DNA from: Myrica gale
Lineage: Eukaryota; Streptophyta; Magnoliopsida; Fagales; Myricaceae
Assembly (NCBI GenBank): GCA_963930655.1
Contig: OZ005621.1
Span: forward strand, 4,451,001-4,515,000
Direction: 5' to 3'
Length of the DNA: 64,000 nucleotides
Shown: piece by piece, positions 35,939-47,563 of the stretch
How the letters are laid out: the number at the start of each line of letters is the position of its first letter
Numbering within the stretch: the stretch's first letter is position 1
The notes under the pieces: generated by a model
What the model was told of the DNA's origin: nothing
What the model saw: the letters and a program-made list of their open reading frames with translations, nothing else
The model's database searches: none
Position numbers and translations under genes: made by a program

Positions 35939-35952
35939 AATCCTTGTATAAT

Positions 35953-36667
35953 TAATTGAGATTTTGTTACTTCCCAAAAATGCAGAGAGATTATGATATT
36001 GTCTAACACAGCCATTTAATTTTGAGATTTGTATCAAGTTTCCCTTTTAATCTGTAATCGGTGCTTACTAACATGTTCTTGGTGGTGCTCACTGTTGGCT
36101 AATGAATATTTCTTCTAATGAAATCCCAAATAGGTGCTCTCTCATAATCCAAAGCACCCAATCATCCTCACCAAGAACATATTTGATACTGTTGGCTTAA
36201 GCAACCAAACTGAAGAAAATCACTGGTGGACGACCGATTATTGTCAAAGAAAATGCACACCAACCAGCGCGTGGGAAAGAAGCTGATGGACCCAACAAGC
36301 GGCTTAGAGACTTCGTCAGCACCAAGAATGGAAGGATATTCGGAAGCATCTCGACTTTCCAACTCCGTCTACCACCTTTGCTCTGTACGTTCTCTTCCAA
36401 GACCAGAGTTCCTTCTACAGATGCTTACACTATTCAATTACGAATTTGGTTTAAGATCCTTTTGTTGCACGTATATTAACCCTTGCTCAAAGAAGATTTC
36501 CCCATAAATGGTGAAACTTTTGGATTCAAACCTAATTCGGAACATTTGCTGGTTGCTGGACAAGTATCCTGCCATCAAATGTGTATTTAGCTGCATTCTC
36601 TGTTACAGAATTTCAGGTCAACAAGGGAAGGACAAACAAACCAAAAAAAGGTTAAAATAAACAGAAA
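35953..36667. other. Non-coding interval between converging pseudogenes
   Basis: No gene recognised. The right part is the presumed 3' flank of the MED33 pseudogene. Confidence 0.45.
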
Positions 36668-37343
36668 TTACAACTCATTTTCAATTATCAGCTCAGCAGC
36701 TGCGCCCATTGCAGTAGGCCCACGAATACCAAGCAAAGCCAGAGCAAGCTCTCCCTCATTCCACTGCCTCAATCCCCTACTGACTCTCTTCACGACATCT
36801 ACATCTGTCTCCAGCACCCAAGTTGGTGCGGAATCCATTATCTGGCTCAAATACCGCAAAACATAGGCATGCCACGTCCCCCAACCACAACCAAGTGATA
36901 TCTTCCCATCGAGTGTTCTTGCTATGAATTGCATGTGGCTCCCAAGGAATTTTTGGCGCCACTTTGATTCGGTTCGTGATGAGTCACAACCCCAAGCAAA
37001 AGCTCCACATAGAAACGAGAAGTGTGCGAGTGCATATCCCTTTTAGCATTCCATCCATCCCTTCTGACCTTCCCTCCATCTCTGAACTGTGAGTAGATAT
37101 AAGCCACGAAGCAAGAATTTCTTTGAACAATGTGTGAACGAGACCTAAACCTCCACATAACCATACTAAAGATGCCCCTAGGGATGCCGCTAGTTTCACC
37201 CTTATCAATGCTGCTGCAAGCGAAACGTGTCTAGATCTTATTATATTCTTGGTTGTCTTCAACTTCTCTGAACTCTCTCTAGGAAGTACTCCACACGCAA
37301 TTTTTCTGACAGAATGCATCAGTAGAGAAACAATCTCTTCTGC

Positions 37344-37357
37344 AATTAAGAGAGTTT
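37344..37357. repeat. LINE target site duplication, left copy
   Basis: AATTAAGAGAGTTT, directly before the poly(T) run 37355-37370 (poly(A) of the minus-strand LINE). The last three T are shared with that run, so 11-14 bases are secure. Confidence 0.9.
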
Positions 37358-40199
37358 TTTTTTTTTTTTTCTAAGTTACGTTTCTATAAAGAAACCAAAG
37401 GAGAGCAGGCCAAAAGTTACAACAACATAGATACAGACAATCCAAAACCAAACACAGCTACTTATCACAGCAGGTAATCGACGCAGGGATACAATCTAAG
37501 GGGATAGGGCCCAAAACGGGAGAGGTAAGAGCCCATTGGGCCAAAAGATGCGCCATCCGATTAGCAGAACGTGGTATCCATTGAAGCTTCCAAAACACTT
37601 GTTGCTGTAGAGTAGCTTTGATGAACTCCACCTGGGCCGCTAAATGCCACAAGGGGGTAGTAGAAAAACCATGAACTTCGTTGCATAACAGAAGAGAATC
37701 ACATTCAAAAATAACCTTAAGCCAACCTTTATTCAAGGCCTGCTCCATCGCAATTTTCACTGCAATTGCTTCACCAAGCAAGGAGTCCATAGCATGTATG
37801 CGTTCCATGTAAACATAACAGAGGGAACTATGATAGTCTCTGCAAGACATTGCTATACCGGACCCATTCACACGCATGGCAACATCAGTATTGACTTTGA
37901 AACAGCCCGGATCTGGAGGCTTCCAAATTTGATTATAAGTACGTTTCAGATCACACCAGGCCAGCAAATGCTCTTCTACCCGAATTTTAACTAAATTAAG
38001 AAGTTGCTGAATATCCACCACAGCCTGACGATGAACCACATCATTACGAGCCAACCACAGAGTATCAAAAACAATGGCGGCATTGATAATACAACGTTTA
38101 TAATCGGACTCCCTTAATGACATTCTCCTCATGTCTAAGACCAAAAATTTAATGCAATCAGCCATAGAACTGAGGGGAAGGAGAGTAAGGTCTAAGGGCC
38201 ATTGAGATTGACGCCAAAGCACTCGAGCCACAGTGCAGAAAATAAATAGATGAAGTAGTGTTTCAACCCCCTCCCCACATAAAGGGCAAGGTGGCCAATC
38301 CTCGGAATGAAATGAATCAAGATGATTAGATATACTCCTGATCGGAAGAGCAGCAGAAGCTATTTTCCACAACAGCATTTTGAGACGATCTTGAAGTTCA
38401 AGCTTCCAAATCCAGAGGGGGTCAGCTACTTGTAAGTGTGGGGGACAGCGACGAGCCTGCTCCAAGGCAACCACAGATTTAACTGTAAAATCCCCTCGTG
38501 GTTCAGCCGCCCAAATAATCTGATCACGATGGTCAGGACGAGGGACAGGCAATTGGAGAATAAAATTAGCAGAGTCTTCAGTGAACAAAGCTCTTATCAA
38601 ATTAGAATTCCAAAGACCAGTATTATGATCAACTAAATCAGCTACCATTTGCAGGGAAGGATCGTCAATGCGCCAAGTAGGCCTCTTCTGAGGATGCCAG
38701 GGAAGCCATGGATCATGTCGGATATCAATGTTATCTCCACAGCGTGGGATATAACACCAACCATGGGCAATAAGCTCTCGGACCTTGAGCAAGCCTTTCC
38801 AGCCCCAGGAAGAAGTGGATCGAGGGACAGCTGATAAAAAATTAGAGTTAGCAAAATATTTAGCTTGAAGAAGCAAGACACAAAGACTATGGGGCTGAGT
38901 GAAAATCCGCCAGGCTAATTTAGCAAGCAAAGCTTTGTTCATTTCATACGATTTGCGAATACCAAGGCCCCCATTATCCTTAGGAAGACAAATTAAATCC
39001 CAAGCTTTAGGAGTAAAATTGCGGGATTTATTGGGAGGAAAACCCCACCAAAAATCCTTAATAATCCGATCTAGATCCTCGCACCATCCTTTGGGTAACA
39101 AGAAGGTAGCCATACCATATTGAGGCAGTGTAGTGGCCACAGTTTTGATTAAAGTAGTGCGACCTGCTTGAGAAAGGGTCTTAACTTTCCAGCCCGCGAC
39201 CTTTGTCAAGACTTTAGTCTTGTTATCCTCAAAGGCGGCCTTTTTTGATCGACCAATAAAAAGCGGAAGGCCAAGATATTTACTAAAAGGGCCCATAACT
39301 TTAAGGTGGAAAATATTTTTAAAAGAAGCCACCACTTCTGGATGTGTGTTCCTGCTGCAATATATGGCTGACTTAGAATAATTCACAAGTTGGCCAGACC
39401 ATTGTGAATATCGATCAATAAGAGCCTTAATTTCCATGGCTTCTCTTCCATTAGCACGACAAAAAATAATAAGGTCATCAGCAAACATGAGATGGGTAAT
39501 TGAAGGTGCAGATCGTGCCACTTTAGTCCCATGAATGACACCTAATTGTTCTGCTCTACCAATAAGGCGAGTGAGCACTTCAGCAGCCAAAATGAATAAA
39601 AACGGGGATAATGGATCCCCTTGTCTCAAACCTCGTTGAGGTTGAATAAGACCAAAAGGTCTCCCATTAAGCAGTAAAGAAAATTTGACCGTGGAGATAC
39701 ATTGGGCAATCATTCGGATCCAGTGGGAGTCAAACCCAAAACATTTGAGAATATGAAGGAGAAATTTCCACTCAAGCCTATCATAGGCTTTTTCCATATC
39801 TAATTGCAGCTAAACCTTTACGACCTCGCTTTAATTTCATAGAATGGAAAAGCTCATGGGCAATAACCGAATTGTCTTGTATTGATCGACCAGAGACAAA
39901 AGCCGATTGAGGAGCAGAAATTAATTTCGGCATGACCAATTTCAATCTACAGGTCAAAATTTTTGAAATGATTTTGTAAGCAACATTGCATAGTCCAATT
40001 GGCCGAAAATGACCCACCATCGATGGGCTGGAGACCTTGGGAATTAATGCAATAAAAGTATGATTAAGCTGAGTGGCTAAAGCCCCAGAAGAGAAAAAAC
40101 GTTGAACCATAGCAATTACCTCCGCTTTAATTGAGGGCCAATAATGTTGATAAAAATGGGCAGCCCATCGATGGTGGGTCATTTTCTTACATGACCCGA
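37358..40199 (-). mobile_element. L1-type LINE (2.84 kb, 5'-truncated) inside a MED33 exon
   Basis: Read on the minus strand, the insert begins within ORF2 just before TFIALIPKV. It runs through reverse transcriptase (FRPIGLCNVAYKIISKIL, APQSAFVSGRSIQDN, GLRQGDPLSPFLFILAAEVL, FADDLIIF active-site motif), the post-RT region (SQAGRTTLIKTVATTLPQYG, DFWWG), a zf-RVT finger (CPLCGEGVETLLHLFIFC) and RNase H (FKVNTDVAMR, LLGEAIAVKIAMEQAL, FECDSLLLCNEV, WIPRSANRMAHLLAQWA) to a stop at 37458. About 85 bases of 3' UTR and a poly(A) tail follow. A 779-residue frame (37458-39797) is open; one frameshift near 39800 precedes it. The endonuclease and ORF1 are missing. The open frame suggests a fairly young insertion. 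Confidence 0.96.
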
Positions 40200-40213
40200 A
40201 ATTAAGAGAGTTT
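40200..40213. repeat. LINE target site duplication, right copy
   Basis: AATTAAGAGAGTTT, identical to 37344-37357. Removing the insert and one copy rejoins the MED33 exon in frame (KETLLI followed by AEEIVSLLMHSVRK). Confidence 0.92.
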
Positions 40214-43200
40214 CTTTGATATCTTTCTTTACATGTAGAAAGAGAGTCCCAGGGGCACAAGGAGACCCACTGCATAAGAGGGATTTCAGTCCATGGCCAA
40301 GAAGGACACCAACCCCACCATTGCTTGAAATGGGGGAGGCATTTAAGCCAAGTAAGGCAGTAAAGCAGCTTTGGATTAATTTAAACACAGCATTGCGGTT
40401 TTGGAGAAAAGCAGCCCGGGATGCACAGAATACCAAGTAGTCACTCCATCGTTTTGCCCTTTGGGTCCACAGAGAAGCCACAATTGCCATGCAAGGCCAT
40501 GGGCAGGATCCAGAAAGGGGCAGCAAGGCTGGGCCAGCCAGATTGAGAAAATGCTCACCAGTTTTATAGGTTAAGGTAAGGCTTACAAATGCAGCCAGGG
40601 GCAGGGAAGCGTAGCTGTAGAGCTTCCACCTGCAGGAATCATAAGACAGTCAGTATAGAGAGAAGCCAGTTTCTAGGATAGTGCAAGGTGAAACTGTATC
40701 AATAAATTTAATTGCTACACTGATGATTTACAATATAAAAAAAAATTCTGATTGATAGAGCTTGAGGCCAAAGTATAGGACACAGACGTGATAGTATTCA
40801 TTGGTTTTAAAAAGGCATAGTATGAACAGAAGAATTCTCTCTCAATTATTTGACTGAAAGCATTTCCTAAACATTTTAAACAGCTTTGGATATATGGCAT
40901 CTACAATTTGAATAGAGAAGGAACATGAACGCACAATTTGTTTCATGTGATAGTACCATTACCTGTATATTCCAACCCCAAATTAGAGAGGCCCCACACA
41001 GAATCATGGCTACTGACATCTTCTCTTCATTTGACCCATCGACAACAATCTTGAATATTTTCTCGAGCTCCGCTAAGCTTCCACCAAATCCATGAGCTTA
41101 AATTCAGTTGCTTTACCCTGGGTAGATCTACTAAAAAGAGCATTTGATATACCTGGCTTCATGAAAGAAAATGGTGTAAAAACTGAGGACCAGGTCACAG
41201 TTGGCGAAATTAGTGAATCTACTTTCAGGAATTCATATATCGATCTAACAACAACCAATACTTTGAATGTGATGTTGTCTTCCAAAAGAAGAATTATTAT
41301 GTTCTCATCTCAGGATCCTCTAGACTTTCTGCGGTAACTTCAGGGTTAAAAAAATCTAAACTGTGACTATTAATTAAAAGGTCTAGATTGTCTCGTGTCA
41401 AGTTTTAGTGGAGTCCTTACTCTTTAGTAATTCATTGTGATCTATTAGGCTGTATGCAGAGGTGGCAAAATTGTATAAACTTTACATGGAATGGATAGCA
41501 CTGCAAGTATACACAAAGATAAACACACAAGTCCCATACAAAAATAAATACAGCACTATGTGGAAGCTATCCTTTGTAGAATACTTTTATCTGGAAACTG
41601 TTGTGTTGGATAGTTGAGGACATAACAGTCATGTCCCTCTGTCTTGCACGCTTATTCTGTGACATAAGTAATTGACCTTCCTTCGACTAGAAAACGCATA
41701 AACTATATACATTTTCCACACTGCCTAGTTCTCGAATGTCCTAGTAAGGTTGTTATGGATGTGAATGTCACCCAAAGATGTGTTAATCATTTATGGAGCC
41801 TGTAGATTTGTTGCAGTGATCATGTCAACATTGCCTGTTTGAACTTTACCCCAACAGAAAGCTTTTCTAAAGATTGTAGATGGGAGAGAATCTGTTATAC
41901 TTACAACAATTAGTTAGCATATCTTTCATACTGATCCATTCAAAGCAGGCATTTCCGACATCAATGCCAGAAACAAAGAACATTGCTTTTGCAGCAGCCT
42001 GATTTGCTGCAGAAACAATGGATTCAGGTGGAATCAGTAAGCCCTTGAAATCTCCCAGCATCTGTAAGCTGGAGACCAAATCATTGTGACACTGTCCTGG
42101 ACCTCTTTTATCTTTCCAGTGATTAGTGGAGCCATATTCTGTTTTATCGAGCAGCATACTTTCCTCTTCCTCAATAAGTTCGGCAACCACCAGAATTGTG
42201 AGAGACAACGACAGGCATAAGTGAAAATCTAGACGAGGCCTAGGGCCATCAACAGGATCCCTTTCCTGAGGAATAAGGAAAAGTTAAAAATGCAGATCCA
42301 AAATCAGTAAAGTCTGCTAGAAATGAGATATATTATACACATTCAAATGCGAAGATTAAAACGCTGTTCATCCACTCTGCTTCTCCAGTTAATCCATTCA
42401 AACTTTGCGCAAATTGACAGCAGAAAACATTATTAGGCCAATGGGAAACTTAATCAACCAAGCATGACATTCTTCCCCTACTCCAAGTTATTTTCGTTAG
42501 TATTGCTCGCTATTATATCCTCCTTATCATTTTTCAGAGGCATTAGTCTGGCAAAGTGCAAGTGCAACCATTGGAATATCCTTAAAGGCCTCGTGGGCAT
42601 TAAAAGGTGTAAGGAACCCTAAAATGAACCCTTCAAGAAAGCATCATCTTTTAAACAACTTCTAACCCTTTGAACGATACGAAGAGCTGCAATCCACAAG
42701 CCCAAAAAGGTGTCGTGCCAGGTGGTGCAATTTGTGACTCGAAGGACCTTGACGAAACCTGCACAAAATGGTACAAGATATTATCCGGAATGCCACCGTT
42801 ATGCCAGTTAGAGACAATTTATTTCAGAAATAATATCTTCTTTACCACTGCTGGTTTCAACAGCACTTCTGGCATTGATCTCTGTTTCTTGCACCGCTTC
42901 TTCTAAAACAAGATCAAGAAGGAGCCAAAGAGCATAGAGGCTAGCCTTGAAACATGGACCAGCAGAAGAAGCCAGGTCTCCAAACGCCATATTCTCATGG
43001 AAATTTTGAGTTGACTTCAATCTAGATTCTTGAGATACAATGCAAGTATACGAAGCCAACTTCAAAAGTGTCTCAGTCGTGATAACTTTTGAATTTCTCA
43101 ATGCTGATGAGTTTTCTCCAAGCAGCTGTATGCACTGGGTAAAGCCTTCACAATGCGTGGACCTGACACAGTGGCAGTGAATGTTAACCACAAATCAAGC

Positions 43201-46200
43201 ATTCAAGCCAAAGTCCAAGCAGGGAAACTAAGTAATCTACTCATAAAACCATGACTCACTGGCCAGTTCAAGGTATGGGGTGAAGATTCTATCTGGCCTA
43301 AAGATCATTGGCAGGATATGACGGTGTAAGATGTAGCATCATTTGAATTGCTTTAAAGGGTTCGTTTGTCTTTTGGATAGGACAGAGACTTTCTCCTTGG
43401 GAATAGAAGCTGGTATCATCATTCTAAGAGGGATTTATATCACATGGTCTTTATACGTGGGTCAGATAAACTCAGATCTAGCCTATGGGACCTAAAAGGA
43501 AGGATGAAAGGACATGCATACAAAAACGAAAAGGTGGGAAAATAATGTACGAGATGTCACCCTTGATGATGTAAAATGGAGAATCAAAATATACGTGGCT
43601 TATGTAAATAAGTTGAAGAAAAACTCTAAAGAGACCATTATCCCTTGAATTGAATAGTAGAGTTCAAGACAAATGCACTTTTAGTATTAACTGGTCAAAT
43701 ATTAGTGAGCTTTCAGTAATGGGAACCGGGAAAACGGTGAATGAATTACGCAAAAGCAATTACAAAGAGAATAAAGCACGTACAACGTACATGTTTTTGC
43801 GTGCCAAGTAAAGAATCCTGAACGTTACTTCATTTTCCAGCAATTTCGCAACCAGTTCAATCGCCATCACAGTGTTAAATTTCTGCATTCTCTCCTGTTG
43901 TTCTGTCTGGTTCTCGTAATGATTATCATGATTGTCTTTTTCCATGTCGTGAGGAATTTTTACCCATCTAAACTGATTTTCTGAGGTAACTTCTAGCAAC
44001 CCTTCATCATCTAATGATGCATCAAGCAACTGCCAAACAATTGAAAAGATGAACCCAACTACGGTAGTCCCAGCTTCACTTGTTTGTAGACCAAATACAT
44101 GGGAAATGTGAAGAACACAATCTATTGATTGCATAATTCTGTATTCAAGGAAAAAAAAGAAAATAAAAAGAAGATTGCATGACCAAATCATGAGCTATAA
44201 ATGAAAATTAGAATTGAATGGAATATTTCTGAAATGGCATCAACCATTTCAATCATCCTGAGAAGATCCACTTCATTTTAAACAAAAGTAGAAGAAATTA
44301 GAGGGAGAGAGAGAGAGAGAGAGTTACACTAATTAGAGAATTTGAGTTTGAAATAACATTGGGAGGTCTTCATCACATAAAGCAAATATGTGATAGACTA
44401 GGCAAAATTCGCTCCTAAGGGATAAAGTGCAATCATCGTTTGGAAAATTCTTGTTATCCTCCTTGGCATTGCTGCTTCATTTTCAATTATCATTTGGCAG
44501 ACACTTAACATTTTTGTTCCATGTGGTTTGGCTTTATCTGTTGCCTACCAGAGCCATTTACAAAGGGGTGTAGATTACAACTAGAGATGGTACCGAAACT
44601 AAAGAATACACCAAAAACGAAACAGGCCATTATCCTGTGTTGGTCTTGCCAAATAAGGGTTTTTGGAAGGGGAGATCTGGATACGGTTTCAACCTTCAGA
44701 ATTTCGCTCCTAAAGATCTTAATTCCTGCACTTAAATTTTTGCCTTAAATGTCTGGCATGCCAAGGCCCAAGGCACTACTAATAAAAGTGGTCTGTAGGC
44801 TGTAGCCACTCAAAGTTGAATAACGAACTAAATAATCAAATCGTGAATTTTTGTCTTCGAAAGGAGGCAGACTCTGGTTTACATAATTGAACTGGACGAC
44901 ATTTTTTGCTCTTTGAGTGGAAAAATGTTCCCGTTATATATAACCTCAACGGCTCAACCCTGACAAAATTTCAAGCGATCTGCTGTATAAACCATTCGTC
45001 AAAAGACAGCAGGAGATAAATTTCAAGACAAGAAGGCAACACAACACTAAGTAGGCATTACTAAAACAGACCACCAACGACACTGTTAGTCTCACATGAT
45101 GCCCACAGCGATGGCTTAAATTTACCTGTGATAATTAGTCGCATGCAATTGAGATTTGAGAGTAAAAACGTGTCTCTTAAGGAGCTCCATGAAAAGCCTA
45201 TACGCTGCTGGCTGGAAACGTCGACTTGGAATAACCCTGTAATTTGTAAATGAGTGAGCACGAAGTTGACATGAAAACGCGCCTGGTCCACCATGACAAA
45301 GCCTACGTTTATGATACAAAAATATTGAAATCAGCACAAGGAAAAGAAGAACAGTAGACCTGGTAGAAAGCAAAGCAAGGACGAGCATGGGCGGCGCAAT
45401 GTTGAGCACCAAGGCCTGGTCTGGGAACTTCCACAAGATGGGAACGTTGTTGTCCCAACAAATGTAGGACACCAACACATCCGCCAGCTCTACAGAGGGC
45501 AGAGACAGACACTCCCGCCGAGTTCAAGTACGAGGACAACTGCATTGCCCAGAGAAGAGGGTCGCTCCCCTTTTCTTGTGCCTCTTTGGTCAGGTCTATC
45601 ACGCTGTCCCATACACTTCTTTGTGGGGACGCCATTTTCGTTTTCAGTCAATAAAATGCCAAGTTCTTACTTTGTACGTAAAACAGAGAGCAGAAAGTGT
45701 TCCTTCCTCTTTTTCTCTCTTTTTTTTTCTCCTTTTCTTGGTCGTGATGGGAAATTTGCAATATAATCGGTCAAAGAAGAAATAGTCAAACTCGCTAATC
45801 GTCGTTAAACATCTGGATCGTTCATTTCTAGCAATCTCATATTACTAATTTAAGCAAGTATGTCATTCCGGTAATATATAAAATATACTTTTCATCTACC
45901 GATTACTGTAAATTCTACCTTTTGCATTTTAAATTACTACTTTCGAGATATTGTATCCTTTAATTATCAATTTTTGACACTTTTATACTCTTCAAAACTC
46001 CAATTAAAAATGTTAGATATTTTGCACCATTAGAAATTTAATAAATTTACAATAATATCTTTAATATATACAAAGTGAGTTAAGGACATTATTGTCATTT
46101 TAGTCTAACAATTTGATAGTGTATTTACTCTATCTTTTAATGTCTTTTTTTTTTCCGCTAAGCTACTTATCTTTTAATGTCGTTTGATCAAGTTTTATGT

Positions 46201-46507
46201 CTTTTTTTCATGAAAAAGAAATAGTGAAGTACAAACTCTTAATTTAGGGAAAAAAAAAAGAAATACAAACTCTTAGTTTCTGAACACATTAAACACATTA
46301 ACTAACGCCAAATACAATTACGAATGAACTATAGAAAAGACAATTATATGTCGGGCAATTAAAAAAATAATATTTGTCTATTTTAAAGTTATATGCAAAT
46401 TAATCAAACTCTATCCAAGCAATATAAGTAGGTAAAATCTAATTAACCATTTTTTTTTAACGAGTCAGTTTGACTTAAGGAAAAAAACTGGAGATTAGAC
46501 AAGTAAT

Positions 46508-46555
46508 ATCGTCAAACATAATCTCTAACAATTATCGTCAAACATAATCTTTAAC
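46508..46555. repeat. 26 bp period tandem duplication
   Basis: ATCGTCAAACATAATCTCTA at 46508 recurs at 46534 with one change. A neighbouring TTTAACGAGTCAGTTTG is also present twice (about 46456 and 46550). Confidence 0.8.
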
Positions 46556-46714
46556 GAGTCAGTTTGGCTACTGGACCTTTGGTTCCGATTTCTTGTAGGG
46601 CCTACTGGTCCGTTTAAGTTTTCTGCTAGCCTGCAGGTTGGTTTTGTGTTTTGTACTGGCTATACTGTTCTCGATTTTTAATATATTGTCTCGTTGCCTA
46701 GAAAAAAAAAAATT

Positions 46715-46776
46715 ATGTTACTTTACTGCGCATCACCTAGTTCGATGAACCACAATGTTACTTTACTGCGCACCAC
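46715..46776. repeat. 40 bp period partial tandem duplication
   Basis: ATGTTACTTTACTGCGCATC at 46715 is repeated at 46755 with one base changed (CAC for CAT). Confidence 0.85.
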
Positions 46777-47563
46777 TTTACTCGGACAGCTTCCAAGATG
46801 GCTCTTGAAAGCATTTCCTATTTTTTTGAACAATTTTCTAATCTTTGTTGACTTTACGAGGCATCAGATCTACTTTACTCTTTGTTTATATTTTGCTCTC
46901 TTCCAGTTTCGTTAATGAGTACCAGTAGTGACTTTTGATAATAATAATAAATGTTACTCTCAAGTCTCAAAAGTAACTCAAATTCGATATAGGAATCAGA
47001 ATTGAACAAATTGCATTGTGCATTTTAGAAAGAGAGATGCACCATGTAAATCTTATATTTGTAAAGTTTATGTTTTGTCTCTCTCCAAATCGAATGGTAT
47101 CCAACGTAGTTACAGAGACCCCGATCCGCGTGTCCCATGACAAAGCTCCACAAGGATGAAGGAACTGCAACTTATGCAATTGCATATCCTCCGATTGCAC
47201 GCATGACAATCATCCCTCGAGACCCTTACTACAAAAACACAGAAAACAGAGACACCTGAGTAATTCATGAAGACAGAGAAGCCTGTCCAATAACCATACC
47301 ACTCTTTGGCTGACACCACCTTGCACTTCAAAAATTAAAAGGAAAGTATATAATCGTACCACACATTATGTTGCACAAATACAGCTTCTTTTGGACAAAA
47401 TTTCCCCTTCTTGAGGTGAAGCTTTTCCGTCAAACAAACTTGGGAACCTTTGCTATACAAAAAAGAGGTTACAAATTTCTTCCTACCTAGTAGGAACTAA
47501 TGTACAATTACATTCTACACTGTAGTCCAAAAAGGTGTTAATCAGAAGAGATCAAAAGCCAGT

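Larger units (their letters stand above)
36668..45635 (-). pseudogene. MED33: MED33 (REF4/RFR1) proximal copy, pseudogene
   Basis: Exons recognised by comparison with the intact copy are: 1 (45360-45635, starting MASPQRSVWDSVIDL), 2 (45126-45236), 3 (43791-44138), 4 (42846-43162), 5 (42667-42758), 6 (41905-42265), 8 (40963-41077) and the last exon (36668-37343 joined to 40214-40629 around a LINE). Splice sites of the surviving exons look usable. Exon 7 is absent between 41077 and 41905. Exons 9, 10 and 11, including the 661 bp exon, are absent from the only 334 bp between exon 8 and the last exon. Exon 1 carries a 4-base tandem duplication (GTCTGTCT near 45510) that shifts the frame. The last exon has one extra G near 37041 and the 2.84 kb LINE. 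Protein wording differs substantially from the intact copy, so this is not a recent duplicate. It cannot encode a full Mediator subunit; a truncated product from exons 2-6 is conceivable. Confidence 0.92.
45636..47563. other. Spacer between the two MED33 copies
   Basis: No gene recognised. It contains the presumed promoter of the proximal copy and the 3' flank of the intact copy. Around 45840-46110 there is AT-rich sequence resembling the MITE at 61863-62166 (TTTTCATCTACCGATTACTG). Two small tandem duplications lie at 46508-46555 and 46715-46776. A coding frame at 46694-46915 has no family similarity. Confidence 0.45.

Noticed and set aside
36168..36507. Small overlapping frames downstream of the MED33 pseudogene
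   Set aside because: No conserved domain; likely chance frames in the 3' flank.
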